In this document: one piece after another, positions 16,115 to 26,614 of the stretch | Position numbering within the stretch: position 1 is the first letter of the stretch | How the letters are laid out: each line of letters begins with the position of its first letter | Source: Mitsuaria sp. 7 | Lineage (GTDB): Bacteria; Pseudomonadota; Gammaproteobacteria; Burkholderiales; Burkholderiaceae_C | Length of the DNA stretch: 64,000 nucleotides | Reading direction: 5' to 3' | Assembly: GCF_001653795.1 (NCBI RefSeq) | Contig: NZ_CP011514.1 | Location: 2,746,279 to 2,810,278 of the forward strand | Notes under the pieces: model-generated | Told to the model about the DNA's origin: nothing | What the model saw: the letters and a program-made list of their open reading frames with translations, nothing else | The model's database searches: none | Translations under genes and position numbers: made by a program

Positions 16115-19078
16115 TTACAGCGTGCGCGCCACTTCCTTGATTTCGAAGACTTCCAGCTGGTCGCCTTCCTTGATATCGCTGTAGTTCTTCAGCTTGATAC
16201 CGCACTCGAAGCCTTCGCGGACTTCCTTGACGTCGTCCTTCAGGCGCTTGATCGACTCGATCTCGCCGGTGTAGACCACGACGTTGTCGCGCAGCAGGCG
16301 GAAGCGCGCGTTGCGCGTCACGTGACCGCTGGTGATCATCGAACCGGCGATGGTGCCGATCTTGGTCGCCACGAACACGGTGCGGATCTCGGCGGTGCCG
16401 ATGATCTCCTCGCGCTGCTCCGGAGCCAGCATGCCGGCCATCGCCGCCTTCACCTCATCCACGGCGTCGTAGATGATGTTGTAGTAGCGCAGGTCGACGT
16501 CGTTGTGCTCGGCCACCTTGCGCGCGCCGGCATCGGCACGCACGTTGAAGCCGATCACGACAGCCTTGGAGGCGATCGCCAGGTTGATGTCGGACTCGCT
16601 GATGGCACCCACCGCGGCGTGCACGATCTGCACCTTGACCTCGTCGGTCGACAGCTTGAGCAGCGAGGACGCCAGCGCTTCCTGCGAGCCTTGCACGTCG
16701 GCCTTGATGATCAGCGGCAGCGTCTGCACGTCGCCGGCGGTCATGTCGGAGAACAGGTTCTCCAGCTTGGAGGCCTGCTGGCGGGCCAGCTTGACGTCAC
16801 GGTACTTGCCGGCGCGGAAGGTCGCGATCTCACGGGCGCGGCGTTCGTCGCTCAGCACCATGAACTCGTCACCGGCGCGCGGCACTTCCGTCAGACCCTG
16901 GATTTCCACCGGGATCGACGGGCCGGCTTCGGACGCAGCCTTGCCGTCCTCGTCCAGCATGGCGCGGACACGACCGTAGGTCGAGCCGGCCAGCACCACG
17001 TCGCCGCGCTTGAGCGTGCCGGACTGCACCAGCACCGTCGCGACCGGGCCGCGGCCCTTGTCCAGCTTGGCTTCGATGACCAGACCCTTGGCCATCGAAT
17101 CCTTCGCGGCCTTCAGTTCCAGCACTTCGGCCTGCAGCAGCACCTGCTCCAGCAGCGCGTCGATGCCCTGGCCGGTCTTGGCCGACACCGGGACGAACGG
17201 CGATTCACCGCCGAACTCTTCCGGCACGACCTGCTCGGCCACCAGCTCGCTCTTCACGCGCTCGGCGTTGGCATCGGGCTTGTCGATCTTGTTCATCGCG
17301 ACCACGATCGGCACACCGGCGGCCTTCGCGTGGTGGATGGCTTCCTTGGTCTGCGGCATCACGCCGTCATCGGCGGCCACGACCAGGATGACGATGTCCG
17401 TCGCCTGCGCACCGCGGGCACGCATGGCCGTGAAGGCCTCGTGACCCGGGGTGTCGAGGAAGGTGATCATGCCGCGCGGCGTGTCGACGTGATAAGCGCC
17501 GATGTGCTGCGTGATGCCGCCGGCTTCGCCCGCCGCCACGCGGGCGCGGCGGATGCTGTCCAGCAGCGAGGTCTTGCCGTGGTCGACGTGACCCATGACG
17601 GTGACGACCGGCGCGCGGGGCAGCAGCTCGTGCTGGCCTTCGGCGGCGGCGCCCTCTTCCTCGAGGAACGCGTCCGGATCATCCAGCTTGGCGGCGAACG
17701 CCTTGTGGCCCATTTCCTCGACCAGGATCATGGCCGTCTCTTGGTCCAGCTGCTGGTTGATGGTGACCATCTGACCCAGCTTCATCAGCTGCTTGATGAC
17801 TTCGGAAGCCTTCACCGACATCTTGTGCGCCAGATCGGCGACCGAGATGGTTTCGGGGACGTGGACTTCCTGGCTCACCGGCTCGTTCGGAGCCTGGAAA
17901 TTCGACTGCGAGGCGCCGCGGTCATCGCGACCGCCACGGCGGCCGCCTGCGCCGCCACGGCCCGGCGCGCGCCAGCTCGTACCGCCGCCCGGACGAGCCG
18001 GACCATCGGTGCGGCCGCCACCGGGCTTGCCGGCGACGCCACGCTTCTTGGCGTCATCGGCCCAGCTGGACGACAGCTTCTCGGACTTGACCGACTTCTT
18101 GTCGCCGGGCTTCGCGCCCGCGGCAGCCGTCGTGCCGGCGGCGCCAGGAGCACCGCCCGGCTTCTTGTGGATGGTGCCTTTGATGCCGGCGGCCGGCGTG
18201 GCCTCGGGCTTGGGTTCTTCCTTCTTCGCGACGAGCACCTTCTTGGGCGCGTTCATCATCGCGCGGATGGCGGCAGCCTCGGCCTCGGCGGCCTTGCGGC
18301 GACGCTCCAGCTCACCCTGGCGAGCCTTCTCGTCGGCAGCGACGTCCGCAGCCTTCACCACGCGAAGCACGGGCTTGGCGGGTTCGACCGGAGCCGGTGC
18401 CGGCGCCGGAGCGGCGACCACCGGAGCCGGTGCGGGCGCAGCGGCGGCCGCAGCCTTCTCGGCGGCCTTGTCGGCAGCCTTCTCGGCCTTGGTCTTGGCG
18501 GCGTCGGCGATCTTGCGCGCTTCCGCATCGGCGGCAGCCTTGGCTGCGGCTTCGGCGGCGGCCAGTTCAGCCGCTTCACGCGCGGCGCGCTCTTCCTCGC
18601 GGCGCTTCTCGTCGGCTTCACGCGCGGCGCGCTCGGCGTCCTCGCGCTCACGCACCTTGCGGGCGAGTTCTTCTTCCTGCTGACGCAGCGCCTCGGCCTG
18701 CGCCTGGGCTTCTTCCTCGCGGCGCTTCAGCTCGGCTTCCTCGGCGGCGGCGGCGGTGGCGTCATCGACACCATCCTCGCGCTTGACGAAGACGCGCTTC
18801 TTGCGCACCTCGACCTGGATCGTGCGGGCCTTGCCCGAAGCATCGGCCTGCTTGATCTCGCTGGTGGACTTGCGGGTCAGCGTGATCTTCTTGCGCTCGG
18901 CGCCGCCGGCGGTCCCGTGCGCGGTGCGCAGGTGATCCAGCAGACGTTCCTTGTCGCTTTCGTTCAAGGTGTCCTCGGCGGACGCCTTCTTGACGCCCGC
19001 AGCTTGGAGCTGCTCCAGCAACGTGGTCGCAGGCCTGTTGAGCTCTGCGGCCAGCTGGGCGACGGTGGTCACGGCCAT
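16115..19078 (-). CDS. infB: Translation initiation factor IF-2
   Basis: IF-2 is the GTPase that delivers initiator fMet-tRNA to the 30S subunit and promotes subunit joining. The 987-residue product begins with an IF2-N domain ([21 protein letters not shown]). A very long Ala/Glu/Lys-rich, probably helical and charged linker (about 90-330) follows, then a Gly/Arg/Pro-rich stretch (about 330-400). The G domain has GHVDHGKT at 496-503, DTPGHEAF and NKIDKPDAN. Domains II, III and the fMet-tRNA-binding C2 domain end at [10 protein letters not shown]. The long linker is normal for high-G+C betaproteobacteria. It lies 81 nt after nusA. Confidence 0.96.
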   Translation of the reverse strand: MAVTTVAQLAAELNRPATTLLEQLQAAGVKKASAEDTLNESDKERLLDHLRTAHGTAGGAERKKITLTRKSTSEIKQADASGKARTIQVEVRKKRVFVKREDGVDDATAAAAEEAELKRREEEAQAQAEALRQQEEELARKVREREDAERAAREADEKRREEERAAREAAELAAAEAAAKAAADAEARKIADAAKTKAEKAADKAAEKAAAAAAPAPAPVVAAPAPAPAPVEPAKPVLRVVKAADVAADEKARQGELERRRKAAEAEAAAIRAMMNAPKKVLVAKKEEPKPEATPAAGIKGTIHKKPGGAPGAAGTTAAAGAKPGDKKSVKSEKLSSSWADDAKKRGVAGKPGGGRTDGPARPGGGTSWRAPGRGGAGGRRGGRDDRGASQSNFQAPNEPVSQEVHVPETISVADLAHKMSVKASEVIKQLMKLGQMVTINQQLDQETAMILVEEMGHKAFAAKLDDPDAFLEEEGAAAEGQHELLPRAPVVTVMGHVDHGKTSLLDSIRRARVAAGEAGGITQHIGAYHVDTPRGMITFLDTPGHEAFTAMRARGAQATDIVILVVAADDGVMPQTKEAIHHAKAAGVPIVVAMNKIDKPDANAERVKSELVAEQVVPEEFGGESPFVPVSAKTGQGIDALLEQVLLQAEVLELKAAKDSMAKGLVIEAKLDKGRGPVATVLVQSGTLKRGDVVLAGSTYGRVRAMLDEDGKAASEAGPSIPVEIQGLTEVPRAGDEFMVLSDERRAREIATFRAGKYRDVKLARQQASKLENLFSDMTAGDVQTLPLIIKADVQGSQEALASSLLKLSTDEVKVQIVHAAVGAISESDINLAIASKAVVIGFNVRADAGARKVAEHNDVDLRYYNIIYDAVDEVKAAMAGMLAPEQREEIIGTAEIRTVFVATKIGTIAGSMITSGHVTRNARFRLLRDNVVVYTGEIESIKRLKDDVKEVREGFECGIKLKNYSDIKEGDQLEVFEIKEVARTL

Positions 19079-19159
19079 TGTTGAAATCCTTAAATCTTGT
19101 GTGGGGCGGAGCGGTCTGGTTTCGCTTGAAATCGCTTCAGAGCGTGTCTTGCTCGGGCG

Positions 19160-20638
19160 TTATGCGTTGAACCAGTGCTCGCGCGCCTTCATGATCAAAG
19201 CGCGTGCCGCTGCCTCGTCCAGGGACGAAATCTCGACCAATTCGTCAACGGCCAGGTCTGCCAGGTCGTCACGGGTATGGATGTCGCCGGCCGCCAGCTT
19301 GGCGATCAGCTCGGGGGTGACGCCGTCCAGGTCGCGCAGGTCCTGGGAGACCTCCTCGACCTTTTCCTCGCGGGCGATTTCCATCGTCAGCAGGGCGTCC
19401 TTGGCGCGGGTGCGCAGCTCGTTCACGGTCTCCTCGTCGAAGGACTCGATCTCGAGCATTTCCTGCATCGGAACGTAGGCGACTTCTTCCAGCGAAGCAA
19501 AACCTTCGGCGATCAGGATGTCGGCGACTTCCTCATCGACGTCCAGCTTCTCGACGAACAGCTTGCGCACCCCGTCGGATTCCTCGGCCTGCTTGGCCTG
19601 GGATTCCTCGGCGGTCATGATGTTGATCTTCCAGCCGGTCAGCTCGGACGCCAGACGCACGTTCTGGCCGCCGCGACCGATCGCGATCGCGAGGTTCTCC
19701 TCGTCGACGACGACGTCCATCGCATGGCGCTCCTCGTCCACGACGATGGACTGCACGTTCGCCGGCGCCAGCGCGCCGATGACGAACTGCGCCGGATCTT
19801 CCGACCACAGCACGATGTCCACGCGTTCGCCGGCCAGCTCGTTGGTCACGCCGTTGACGCGCGAACCCCGCACGCCGACGCAGGTGCCGATCGGGTCGAC
19901 GCGCTTGTCGTACGAGACGACGGCGATCTTGGCGCGGCTGCCGGCATCACGGGCGGCGCTCTTGATCTCGAGCAGGCCCTGTTCGATCTCCGGCACTTCC
20001 TGCGCGAAGAGTTCCTTCATGAACTCGCCGGAGGAGCGCGACAGCATGATCTGCGGACCGCGCTGCGTCGGGTCGATGCCCAGGATCACCGCGCGGACGC
20101 GGTCGCCGGTGCGCAGGTTCTCCTTCGGGATCATCTCGTTGCGCTTGAGGCGGCCCTCGACGCGGCCCGACTCGGCAATGATGTCGCCCTTGTCCAGGCG
20201 CTTGACCGTGCCGACGAAGATGCGTTCGCCGCGCGACATGAAGTCGTTCAGCAGCTGTTCGCGCTCCGCATCGCGGATCTTCTGCAGGATGACCTGCTTG
20301 GCGGCCTGGGCACCGATCCGGCCGATGGGCACGGACTCGACGCCTTCCTCGATGTGGTCGTCGACTTCGATGTCGGCGATCTGCTCCTGCGCTTCGAACA
20401 GCAGGATCTCGGAATCGGCGTTCTGCAGGCCGGCCTCGTTGGGCACGACGTGCCAGCGACGGAAGGTCTCATACTCGCCGGTATCGCGATCGATGGCCAC
20501 GCGGATATCGACCTCGCCGCCATACAACTTCTTGGTGGCCGAAGCCAGTGCCGCCTCAACGGCGCCGAACACCACATCGCGCTCCACGCTCTTCTCGCGC
20601 GAGATGGCGTCCACCAGCATCAACAGTTCGCGGTTCAT
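19160..20638 (-). CDS. nusA: Transcription termination/antitermination protein NusA
   Basis: NusA binds RNA polymerase and nascent RNA and modulates pausing, termination and antitermination. The 492-residue product starts [18 protein letters not shown] and has the NusA N-terminal domain. It then has an S1 domain ([22 protein letters not shown]), KH1 ([21 protein letters not shown]) and KH2 ([17 protein letters not shown]). Two acidic helix-hairpin repeats close the protein ([34 protein letters not shown]). Its start overlaps the rimP stop by 4 nt (ATGA), so the two are translationally coupled. Confidence 0.96.
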   Translation of the reverse strand: MNRELLMLVDAISREKSVERDVVFGAVEAALASATKKLYGGEVDIRVAIDRDTGEYETFRRWHVVPNEAGLQNADSEILLFEAQEQIADIEVDDHIEEGVESVPIGRIGAQAAKQVILQKIRDAEREQLLNDFMSRGERIFVGTVKRLDKGDIIAESGRVEGRLKRNEMIPKENLRTGDRVRAVILGIDPTQRGPQIMLSRSSGEFMKELFAQEVPEIEQGLLEIKSAARDAGSRAKIAVVSYDKRVDPIGTCVGVRGSRVNGVTNELAGERVDIVLWSEDPAQFVIGALAPANVQSIVVDEERHAMDVVVDEENLAIAIGRGGQNVRLASELTGWKINIMTAEESQAKQAEESDGVRKLFVEKLDVDEEVADILIAEGFASLEEVAYVPMQEMLEIESFDEETVNELRTRAKDALLTMEIAREEKVEEVSQDLRDLDGVTPELIAKLAAGDIHTRDDLADLAVDELVEISSLDEAAARALIMKAREHWFNA

Positions 20639-21327
20639 TGATCGAGACCTCCGTCAACCTTGTCATCCGTCTGCCGGGACTTGGCATTGCTCTTCTTCTT
20701 CGACGCCTTGGGCTTCGCAGCCGCTCCGTCAGCAGATTCCGATCCGGGCGCCAAGCCCGTGTTCTTTTTCGCCGCGGTTTCCGCGGCAGCGTCGCCCGTC
20801 GACATCGACGCGCGACCCTTGAAAACGATCTCCGGCACCAGCTTGGCCGAGCGCACTTCGTCGAGCGCGAAGTCCAGCACCTGCTCGGTCTTGCCGTCCA
20901 TGAAGATCACGCGCCAGGCGGTGTTCTGCGCCAGCGCGTTCCAGTCGTCCTGCGCCACGCCTTCGGCCGCGACCAGGACACCCCGGTACTTCTTGCGACC
21001 CTGGAAAGCCTCGCGCAATGTGATTTCCACTTCGTGACCGCTGAAGCGGGCGTAGTCGCCGGCATTGTTCAGCGGACGGTCCAGACCGGGGGTCGACACT
21101 TCCAGGCGCGTGTAGTCGACGGCTTCGACTTCCATCACGTAGCGCAGCTGGCGCGTGACGCGCTCGCAGTCCTCGACGTTCACCGGCGTCTCCGGTTCCT
21201 GGCCATCCACGAGCGGCTTGTCGATGTACACGCGCAGCAAGCCCCCGGCGCTGCGTTCGCAGCCCACCACCTCGTAACCGAGCCCGGTCACGGTTTTTTC
21301 AACAACGGCTTGCCAGCTCAAATTCAT
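20635..21327 (-). CDS. rimP: Ribosome maturation factor RimP
   Basis: RimP is required for 30S subunit assembly and is the first gene of the nusA operon. The 230-residue product shows the core [28 protein letters not shown] and the [16 protein letters not shown] motif (here [23 protein letters not shown]). It is longer than the roughly 150-180 residue family average. The last 60 or so residues are a low-complexity Ala/Lys/Ser tail ([12 protein letters not shown]). ATG at 21327 matches the conserved N-terminus MNLSWQ; a longer frame to 21399 is less likely. The 200-bp divergent gap to fabI must contain the operon promoter. Confidence 0.92.
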   Translation of the reverse strand: MNLSWQAVVEKTVTGLGYEVVGCERSAGGLLRVYIDKPLVDGQEPETPVNVEDCERVTRQLRYVMEVEAVDYTRLEVSTPGLDRPLNNAGDYARFSGHEVEITLREAFQGRKKYRGVLVAAEGVAQDDWNALAQNTAWRVIFMDGKTEQVLDFALDEVRSAKLVPEIVFKGRASMSTGDAAAETAAKKNTGLAPGSESADGAAAKPKASKKKSNAKSRQTDDKVDGGLDQ

Positions 21328-21527
21328 CGACGAAAGTATTTGCCCTGTAACAGGCTCGTAGGAACAGCCAAAAAAAATGGGCTGGATGAATCCGCCCACC
21401 GTTCACTTTTTCAGCGAAGCTAGAAGTGTACTATGCAAACAGCGTGCCGACAAGGCTGCGTCATCCGTCACGGCATGGCGTGCGAGAATCCTGGCCTTCC
21501 TCGAATCTATGAATACCAGGAGCAGAC

Positions 21528-22310
21528 ATGGGATTTCTCGCCGGCAAGCGACTGCTGATCACGGGCGTGCTGTCCAACCGTTCGATCGCCTATGGCATCG
21601 CCAAGGCCTGCCACCGCGAAGGCGCTGAACTGGCCTTCAGCTATCAAGGCGAACGGTTCAAGGATCGCATCACCGAATTCGCCGCTGAATTCGGTTCCCA
21701 ACTGGTATTCGACTGCGACGTGAGCGACGACGCCCAGATCGATCGCCTGTTCGCGGACCTCGGCCAGCACTGGCCCGAATTCGACGGTTTCGTCCATTCG
21801 ATCGGCTTCGCGCCGCGCGAGGCGATCGCCGGTGAATTCCTGGACGGCATGACGCGCGAGAACTTCCGCATCGCGCACGACATTTCGGCGTACAGCTTCC
21901 CGGCCATGGCCAAGGCCGCCCAGCCTCGCCTGCGCGCCGGCTCGGCGCTGCTCACCTTGTCCTATCTGGGGGCGGACCGCTTCGTTCCCAACTACAACAC
22001 CATGGGTCTGGCCAAGGCCTCGCTGGAAGCCAGCGTGCGTTACCTCGCCTACGGCCTGGGCGGCAAGGGCATCCGGGTGAACGGCATCTCCGCCGGCCCG
22101 ATCAAGACGCTGGCGGCCTCCGGCATCAAGGACTTCGGCAAGCTGCTCAAGCAGTTCGCCGACAGCGCCGCCATCAAGCGCAATGTCACGATCGAGGACG
22201 TCGGCAACACCGCCGCCTTCCTGCTGTCGGATCTGGCGGGCGGCATCAGCTCGGAAATCGTCTACGTGGACGGCGGCTTCAGCCACGGCGCGATGGCCGG
22301 GACGGAGTGA
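21528..22310 (+). CDS. fabI: Enoyl-[acyl-carrier-protein] reductase (NADH), FabI type
   Basis: FabI catalyses the last step of each fatty-acid elongation cycle, the NADH-dependent reduction of trans-2-enoyl-ACP. The 260-residue short-chain dehydrogenase fold starts [25 protein letters not shown], which is the nucleotide-binding region. It has [10 protein letters not shown] and the catalytic Tyr156-x6-Lys163 (YNTMGLAK), the spacing and numbering typical of FabI, and ends [19 protein letters not shown] lies about 6 bases before the ATG. It is transcribed divergently from the rimP operon and ends at a strong hairpin. The short gap before it contains an AT-rich TACTAT that could be a -10 element. 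Confidence 0.96.
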   Translation: MGFLAGKRLLITGVLSNRSIAYGIAKACHREGAELAFSYQGERFKDRITEFAAEFGSQLVFDCDVSDDAQIDRLFADLGQHWPEFDGFVHSIGFAPREAIAGEFLDGMTRENFRIAHDISAYSFPAMAKAAQPRLRAGSALLTLSYLGADRFVPNYNTMGLAKASLEASVRYLAYGLGGKGIRVNGISAGPIKTLAASGIKDFGKLLKQFADSAAIKRNVTIEDVGNTAAFLLSDLAGGISSEIVYVDGGFSHGAMAGTE

Positions 22311-22327
22311 ATCCCCCCGCCCCATGA

Positions 22328-22354
22328 AATCAGGCCCCGAGGGGCCTGATTTTC
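22328..22354. terminator. Terminator between fabI and the convergent decarboxylase gene
   Basis: AATCAGGCCC pairs with GGGCCTGATT around a CGAG loop, followed by TTTCTT on the plus strand. The complementary A-run on the other side lets it serve the convergent minus-strand gene, whose stop is at 22362. Confidence 0.88.
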
Positions 22355-22361
22355 TTGATGC

Positions 22362-24641
22362 TTACTTCTTCGCGTCGATCACGCAATCCACGTAGTAACG
22401 CGTGACGCCGTCCTCGCCCTTCTCCGCCACCAGTCCGTGGACGTCGGTCGCGAAGCCCGGGAACTTGGCGTTGAAGTCTCTGGTGAACTTCAGGTAGTCG
22501 ACGATGCGCTTGTTGAAGCGCTCGCCCGGGATCAGCAACGGGATGCCCGGGGGATACGGCGTCAGCAACGCGGTCGTGACGCGGCCTTCGAGCTTGTCGA
22601 TCTCGACGCGCTCCGTCTTGCGATGCGCGATGTGCGCATACGCATCCGACGGCTTCATCGCCGGCTCCAGCTCGGACAGGTAGACCTCGGTCGTCAGGCG
22701 CGCGATGTCGCCCGACGCATAGGCCTCGTGCACGCTCTGGCTCAGGTCGCGCAGCCCCATGCGCTCATAGCGGGGGAAGGCCGCGACGAAGTCCGGCAGG
22801 ATGCGCCAGATCGGCGCGTTGCGGTCGTAGTCGTCCTTGAACTGCTGCAGCGCGGTCAACAGCGTGTTCCAACGGCCCTTGGTGATGCCGATGGTGAACA
22901 TGATGAAGAACGAGTACAGGCCCGTCTTCTCCACGACCACGCCGTGCTCGGCCAGGAACTTGGTGACGATGCTCGCCGGGATGCCGGTCTTGGCGAACTT
23001 GCCGCTCATGTCCAGCCCCGGCGTGATCACCGTGGACTTGATCGGATCCAGCATGTTGAAGCCGGCCTCGATCGGGCCGAAGCCGTGCCACTTCTCGTTG
23101 GCCTTGAGCATCCAGTCGGCGGCCTTGCCGATGCCGTCGGTGGCCAGCTTGTCCGGGCCCCAGACCTTGAACCACCAGTCCTTGCCGTAGTCCTTCTCGA
23201 CCTTGCGCATCGCGCGGCGGAAGTCCAGCGCCTCGCTGATGGACTCCTCCACCAGCGCCGTGCCGCCCGGGGGCTCCATCATCGCGGCCGCGACGTCGCA
23301 GCTGGCGATGATCGAGTACTGCGGGCTGGTCGAGGTGTGCATCAGGTACGCCTCGTTGAACAGGTGCTTGTCCAGCTTCACGTTCTGCGAGTCCTGCACC
23401 AGCACCTGCGAGGCCTGCGAGATGCCCGCAAGCAGCTTGTGCGTCGACTGCGTGGCGTAGACCATCGCCGTCTTCGGACGCGGGCGGTGCTTGCCCATCG
23501 CGTGGTACGAGCCGTAGAAGTTGTGGAACGCCGCGTGCGGCAGCCACGCCTCGTCGAAGTGCAGCGTGTCGATCCAGCCGTCCAGCTTGCCCTTGATGGT
23601 CTCGGTGTTGTAGAGCACGCCGTCGTAGGTGCTCTGCGTCAGCGTCATGATCCGCGGCTTGGCCTTCTTCGCGTCCACACCCTTGAGCAGCGGGTTCTTC
23701 GCGATCTTCTTGCGGATGGTGTCGGCGGAGAACTCGCTCTCCGGGATCGGGCCGATGATGCCGTAGTGGTTGCGCGTGGGCGTCATGAAGACCGGCACCG
23801 CGCCGGTCATGATGATGCTGTGCAGGATGGACTTGTGGCAGTTGCGGTCCACGACCACGATGTCGCCCGGCGCCACCGTGTGGTGCCAGACCATCTTGTT
23901 GGACGTCGACGTGCCGTTGGTGACGAAGAAGCAGTGGTCCGCATTGAAGATGCGGGCGGCGTTCTTCTCGCTCTCGGCGACCGGGCCGGTGTGGTCCAGC
24001 AGTTGGCCGAGCTCTTCCACGGCGTTGCAGACGTCGGCGCGCAGCATGTTCTCGCCGAAGAACTGGTGGAACATCTGGCCGACCGGGCTCTTCAGGAAGG
24101 CCACGCCGCCGGAGTGCCCCGGGCAGTGCCACGAGTACGACCCGTCCTGCGCGTAGGCCATCAGCGCCTTGAAGAAAGGCGGCGCCAGGCCGTCGAGGTA
24201 GCTCCTCGACTCACGGATGATGTGACGCGCCACGAATTCCGGCGTGTCCTCGAACATGTGGATGAAGCCGTGCAGCTCGCGCAGGACGTCATTGGGCAGA
24301 TGCTGCGAGGTGCGCGTCTCCCCATACACGTAGATGGGGATGTCCGCATTCTTGAAGCGGATCTCCTGGATGAACTTGCGCAGGTTCAGGACCGCCGGGT
24401 CCAGCTCCGCGCCGTCGCCGTTGCCGGAGAACTCCTCGTCGTCGATGGACAGGATGAAGGCGCTGGCGCGGCTCTGCTGCTGCGCGAACTGGCTCAGGTC
24501 GCCGTAGCTCGTGACGCCCAGGACTTCGAAGCCCTCTTTCTGTATGGCCTCCGCGAGCGCGCGGATGCCCAAACCCGAGGTGTTCTCGGAGCGATAGTCC
24601 TCGTCGATGATGACGATGGGAAAGCGGAAACGCGGCGTCAT
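22362..24641 (-). CDS. Orn/Lys/Arg decarboxylase (PLP, fold type I)
   Basis: This 759-residue enzyme belongs to the large prokaryotic ornithine/lysine/arginine decarboxylases that make polyamines or cadaverine in the cytoplasm. It has an N-terminal wing domain of receiver-like fold (FRFPIVIIDEDYRSENTSGLGIRALAEAI), then the PLP domain. Motifs include SWHCPGHSGG, VTNGTSTSNKMV, TLHFDEAWLPHAAFH and STHKLLAG, with the PLP Lys at 402. A C-terminal domain contains TPYPPGIPLLIPGERF. ATG at 24641 is preferred because CGGAGGCC lies 7 bases upstream; the frame opens 9 codons earlier. Sequence alone does not settle the preferred amino acid. It stands as a single gene between fabI and nfeD. Confidence 0.92.
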   Translation of the reverse strand: MTPRFRFPIVIIDEDYRSENTSGLGIRALAEAIQKEGFEVLGVTSYGDLSQFAQQQSRASAFILSIDDEEFSGNGDGAELDPAVLNLRKFIQEIRFKNADIPIYVYGETRTSQHLPNDVLRELHGFIHMFEDTPEFVARHIIRESRSYLDGLAPPFFKALMAYAQDGSYSWHCPGHSGGVAFLKSPVGQMFHQFFGENMLRADVCNAVEELGQLLDHTGPVAESEKNAARIFNADHCFFVTNGTSTSNKMVWHHTVAPGDIVVVDRNCHKSILHSIIMTGAVPVFMTPTRNHYGIIGPIPESEFSADTIRKKIAKNPLLKGVDAKKAKPRIMTLTQSTYDGVLYNTETIKGKLDGWIDTLHFDEAWLPHAAFHNFYGSYHAMGKHRPRPKTAMVYATQSTHKLLAGISQASQVLVQDSQNVKLDKHLFNEAYLMHTSTSPQYSIIASCDVAAAMMEPPGGTALVEESISEALDFRRAMRKVEKDYGKDWWFKVWGPDKLATDGIGKAADWMLKANEKWHGFGPIEAGFNMLDPIKSTVITPGLDMSGKFAKTGIPASIVTKFLAEHGVVVEKTGLYSFFIMFTIGITKGRWNTLLTALQQFKDDYDRNAPIWRILPDFVAAFPRYERMGLRDLSQSVHEAYASGDIARLTTEVYLSELEPAMKPSDAYAHIAHRKTERVEIDKLEGRVTTALLTPYPPGIPLLIPGERFNKRIVDYLKFTRDFNAKFPGFATDVHGLVAEKGEDGVTRYYVDCVIDAKK

Positions 24642-24919
24642 GAAGGCCTCCGGATCGGGGCAGGTCAAACAAGAAAGGCGCGAAGTGTAGGGCTAGAGCC
24701 GTGTCACGCAAGTGTTGATCGGGGGTTGTCGCAGAAACAGAACGGCCATGCCGCCCAAGCCCCGCCCACGCGGGCTCCTCCACGGATCGCCAGCCCGGAA
24801 AAGCGGAAGGCAAGCCCCCTTCGGAGCGCCCTGGCAAGCACCGACCCCGCGCGTACACTGAACGGACTCGAAGGACCGGGCGAATCACGGATCGCCCGGC
24901 AATCAGCTAGGAGGAATCG

Positions 24920-25351
24920 ATGGACTGGAGTCTCGCCACCTGGTGGTGGGTGATCTGCGGCGTGCTGGTGGCGGCGGAGCTCGCGACCGGCACGACGTTC
25001 TATCTCTTGATGCTGGCGCTGGGTGCCGCCGCGGCGGCACTGACCGCCCATGCCGGCGGGCCGTTCTGGGTGCAGCTGGTCATCGCCGCACTCATCGGCG
25101 GCGGCGCGGTGACCTGGTGGCACCTGCGGCTGCGTCGCCATCCCAGACTGCCGGCCGCGGAGAACCCGAACGTGAACCTCGACATCGGCCAGAGCCTGGA
25201 CGTCGCGCACTGGCGCGCCGACGGCACGGCCGAAGTCCGGTATCGCGGCGCCGCCTGGCAGGCGCGTTTCGTCGGCACGGGCACGCCCGCCATCGGCCGC
25301 CACGTCATCCGTGCGGTCGAGGGCAGCTGCCTGCTCGTCGAACCCGCCTGA
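24920..25351 (+). CDS. NfeD family membrane protein
   Basis: This 143-residue protein has two or three N-terminal membrane helices (WSLATWWWVICGVLVAAELATG, FYLLMLALGAAAAALTA, FWVQLVIAALIGGGAV). A small C-terminal OB-fold domain (NLDIGQSLDVAHWRADGTAEVRYRGAAWQARF) completes it. This is the short NfeD type (NfeD1b) that is regularly paired with an SPFH protein, as here, where the SPFH gene starts 48 nt downstream. GGAGG lies about 7 bases before the ATG. The pair is thought to organise membrane microdomains or membrane-protein quality control. Confidence 0.92.
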   Translation: MDWSLATWWWVICGVLVAAELATGTTFYLLMLALGAAAAALTAHAGGPFWVQLVIAALIGGGAVTWWHLRLRRHPRLPAAENPNVNLDIGQSLDVAHWRADGTAEVRYRGAAWQARFVGTGTPAIGRHVIRAVEGSCLLVEPA

Positions 25352-25398
25352 TCCGCCCGCATCCGTTTCAATTTCAATCCCGGAGGAGAGTCCCGCTC

Positions 25399-26325
25399 AT
25401 GGAAATCATCGCCCTGGTCATCTTGATCGTCGCCATCGTCTTCGTCATCCAGTCGGTGAAGGTGGTCCCCCAGCAGAACGCCTGGGTCGTGGAACGCCTG
25501 GGCAAGTACCACGGCACGCTGACACCCGGCCTGAACATCCTGGTGCCCTTCGTGGACCGCCTGGCCTACAAGCATTCGCTCAAGGAGATCCCGCTGGACG
25601 TGCCCAGCCAGGTCTGCATCACGCGCGACAACACCCAGCTGACGGTGGACGGCATCCTGTACTTCCAGGTGACCGACGCGATGCGCGCCAGCTACGGCTC
25701 GAGCAACTACATCATCGCGATCACGCAGCTGGCGCAGACGACGCTGCGCTCGGTGATCGGCCGCATGGAGCTGGACCGGACCTTCGAGGAACGCGACGTG
25801 ATCAACAGCTCCGTCGTCCAGGCGCTGGACGAGGCCGCGCTGAACTGGGGCGTGAAGGTGCTGCGCTACGAGATCAAGGACCTGACGCCGCCGGCGGAGA
25901 TCCTGCGCTCGATGCAGGCGCAGATCACGGCGGAGCGCGAGAAGCGCGCGCTGATCGCGGCCTCGGAAGGCCGCCGCCAGGAGCAGATCAACATCGCGAC
26001 CGGCGAGCGGGAGGCGGCGATCGCCCGCTCCGAGGGTGAGAAGCAGGCCGAGATCAACAAGGCGCAGGGCGAGGCCGCGGCCATCCTGTCGGTGGCGGAG
26101 GCCAGCGCCGAGGCGATCCGCAAGGTTGCCGCGGCGATCCAGCAGCCGGGCGGCAGCGACGCGGTGCAGCTGAAGGTCGCGGAGAAGGCGGTCGAGGCCT
26201 TCTCGCAACTGGCCCAGAAGAACAACACGATGATCGTGCCGGCCAACATGAGCGAGGTCTCGGGCCTGATCGGCACCGCGATGGCGCTGATCAAGAGCGA
26301 CAAGGTGATCCAGCCCGGCCGCTGA
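25399..26325 (+). CDS. SPFH/stomatin-like membrane protein (QmcA/paraslipin type)
   Basis: This 308-residue protein has one N-terminal membrane anchor (MEIIALVILIVAIVFVIQSV). An SPFH domain follows (VPQQNAWVVERLGKYHGTLTPGLNILVPFVDR ... LPLDVPSQ-like EIPLDVPSQVCITRDN). A long Ala/Glu/Arg coiled coil (AEREKRALIAASEGRRQEQINIATGEREAA) drives oligomerisation. The C-terminus is IVPANMSEVSGLIGTAMALI. GGAGGAG lies upstream of the ATG at 25399. It probably forms a membrane-bound ring with the NfeD partner and may regulate membrane proteases. The last codon is about 100 nt before the tRNA gene. Confidence 0.93.
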   Translation: MEIIALVILIVAIVFVIQSVKVVPQQNAWVVERLGKYHGTLTPGLNILVPFVDRLAYKHSLKEIPLDVPSQVCITRDNTQLTVDGILYFQVTDAMRASYGSSNYIIAITQLAQTTLRSVIGRMELDRTFEERDVINSSVVQALDEAALNWGVKVLRYEIKDLTPPAEILRSMQAQITAEREKRALIAASEGRRQEQINIATGEREAAIARSEGEKQAEINKAQGEAAAILSVAEASAEAIRKVAAAIQQPGGSDAVQLKVAEKAVEAFSQLAQKNNTMIVPANMSEVSGLIGTAMALIKSDKVIQPGR

Positions 26326-26387
26326 GGGCCAGACCTGACCCTTGCCCCCTCGCCTCTGCCGGACTTCGACACGGAGTTCCCGCAAGT

Positions 26388-26418
26388 TTGATTTCGGACA
26401 GGAAATCTGCGCTATGAT
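26388..26418 (+). promoter_or_regulatory. Sigma-70 promoter of tRNA-Ser
   Basis: A TTGATT -35 element (26388-26393) and a TATGAT -10 element (26413-26418) are separated by 19 nt. The -10 lies 10 nt before the mature tRNA 5' end, which is a normal distance. The spacing is slightly long. Confidence 0.6.
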
Positions 26419-26428
26419 GGCGGGCTTC

Positions 26429-26519
26429 GGAGAGATGGATGAGCGGTTTAAGTCGCACGCCTGGAAAGCGTGTGTAGGTTAATAGCCTACCGAGGGTTCG
26501 AATCCCTCTCTCTCCGCCA
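26429..26519 (+). tRNA. tRNA-Ser (anticodon GGA)
   Basis: The 91-nt gene includes an encoded CCA end. The acceptor stem GGAGAGA (26429-26435) pairs with TCTCTCC (26509-26515), followed by discriminator G and CCA. The anticodon stem CACGC/GCGTG encloses loop CTGGAAA, giving anticodon GGA for UCC and UCU codons. The long variable arm (TGTAGGTTAATAGCCTACC) is diagnostic of a class II tRNA such as Ser. The T-arm contains GGTTCGAATCC. No integrase or partial tRNA copy is seen nearby. Confidence 0.97.
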
Positions 26520-26531
26520 GACATCCAGTAC

Positions 26532-26566
26532 AACGGGCCTCGAGTGATCGAGGCCCGTTTGCTTTT
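26532..26566 (+). terminator. Terminator after tRNA-Ser
   Basis: AACGGGCCTCGA (26532-26543) pairs with TCGAGGCCCGTT (26548-26559) over a GTGA loop, with a T-rich TTTGCTTTT tail. It begins 13 nt after the tRNA. Confidence 0.92.
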
Positions 26567-26614
26567 CAGGGCCGTCTCCAGGGTCGTCCAGGGCGCGATC
26601 TATCATCCCGCCCC

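Noticed and set aside
26429..26519. tRNA-Ser as an integration site for a mobile element
   Set aside because: No integrase, no repeated tRNA 3' end and no change in gene style follows; the downstream genes look chromosomal.
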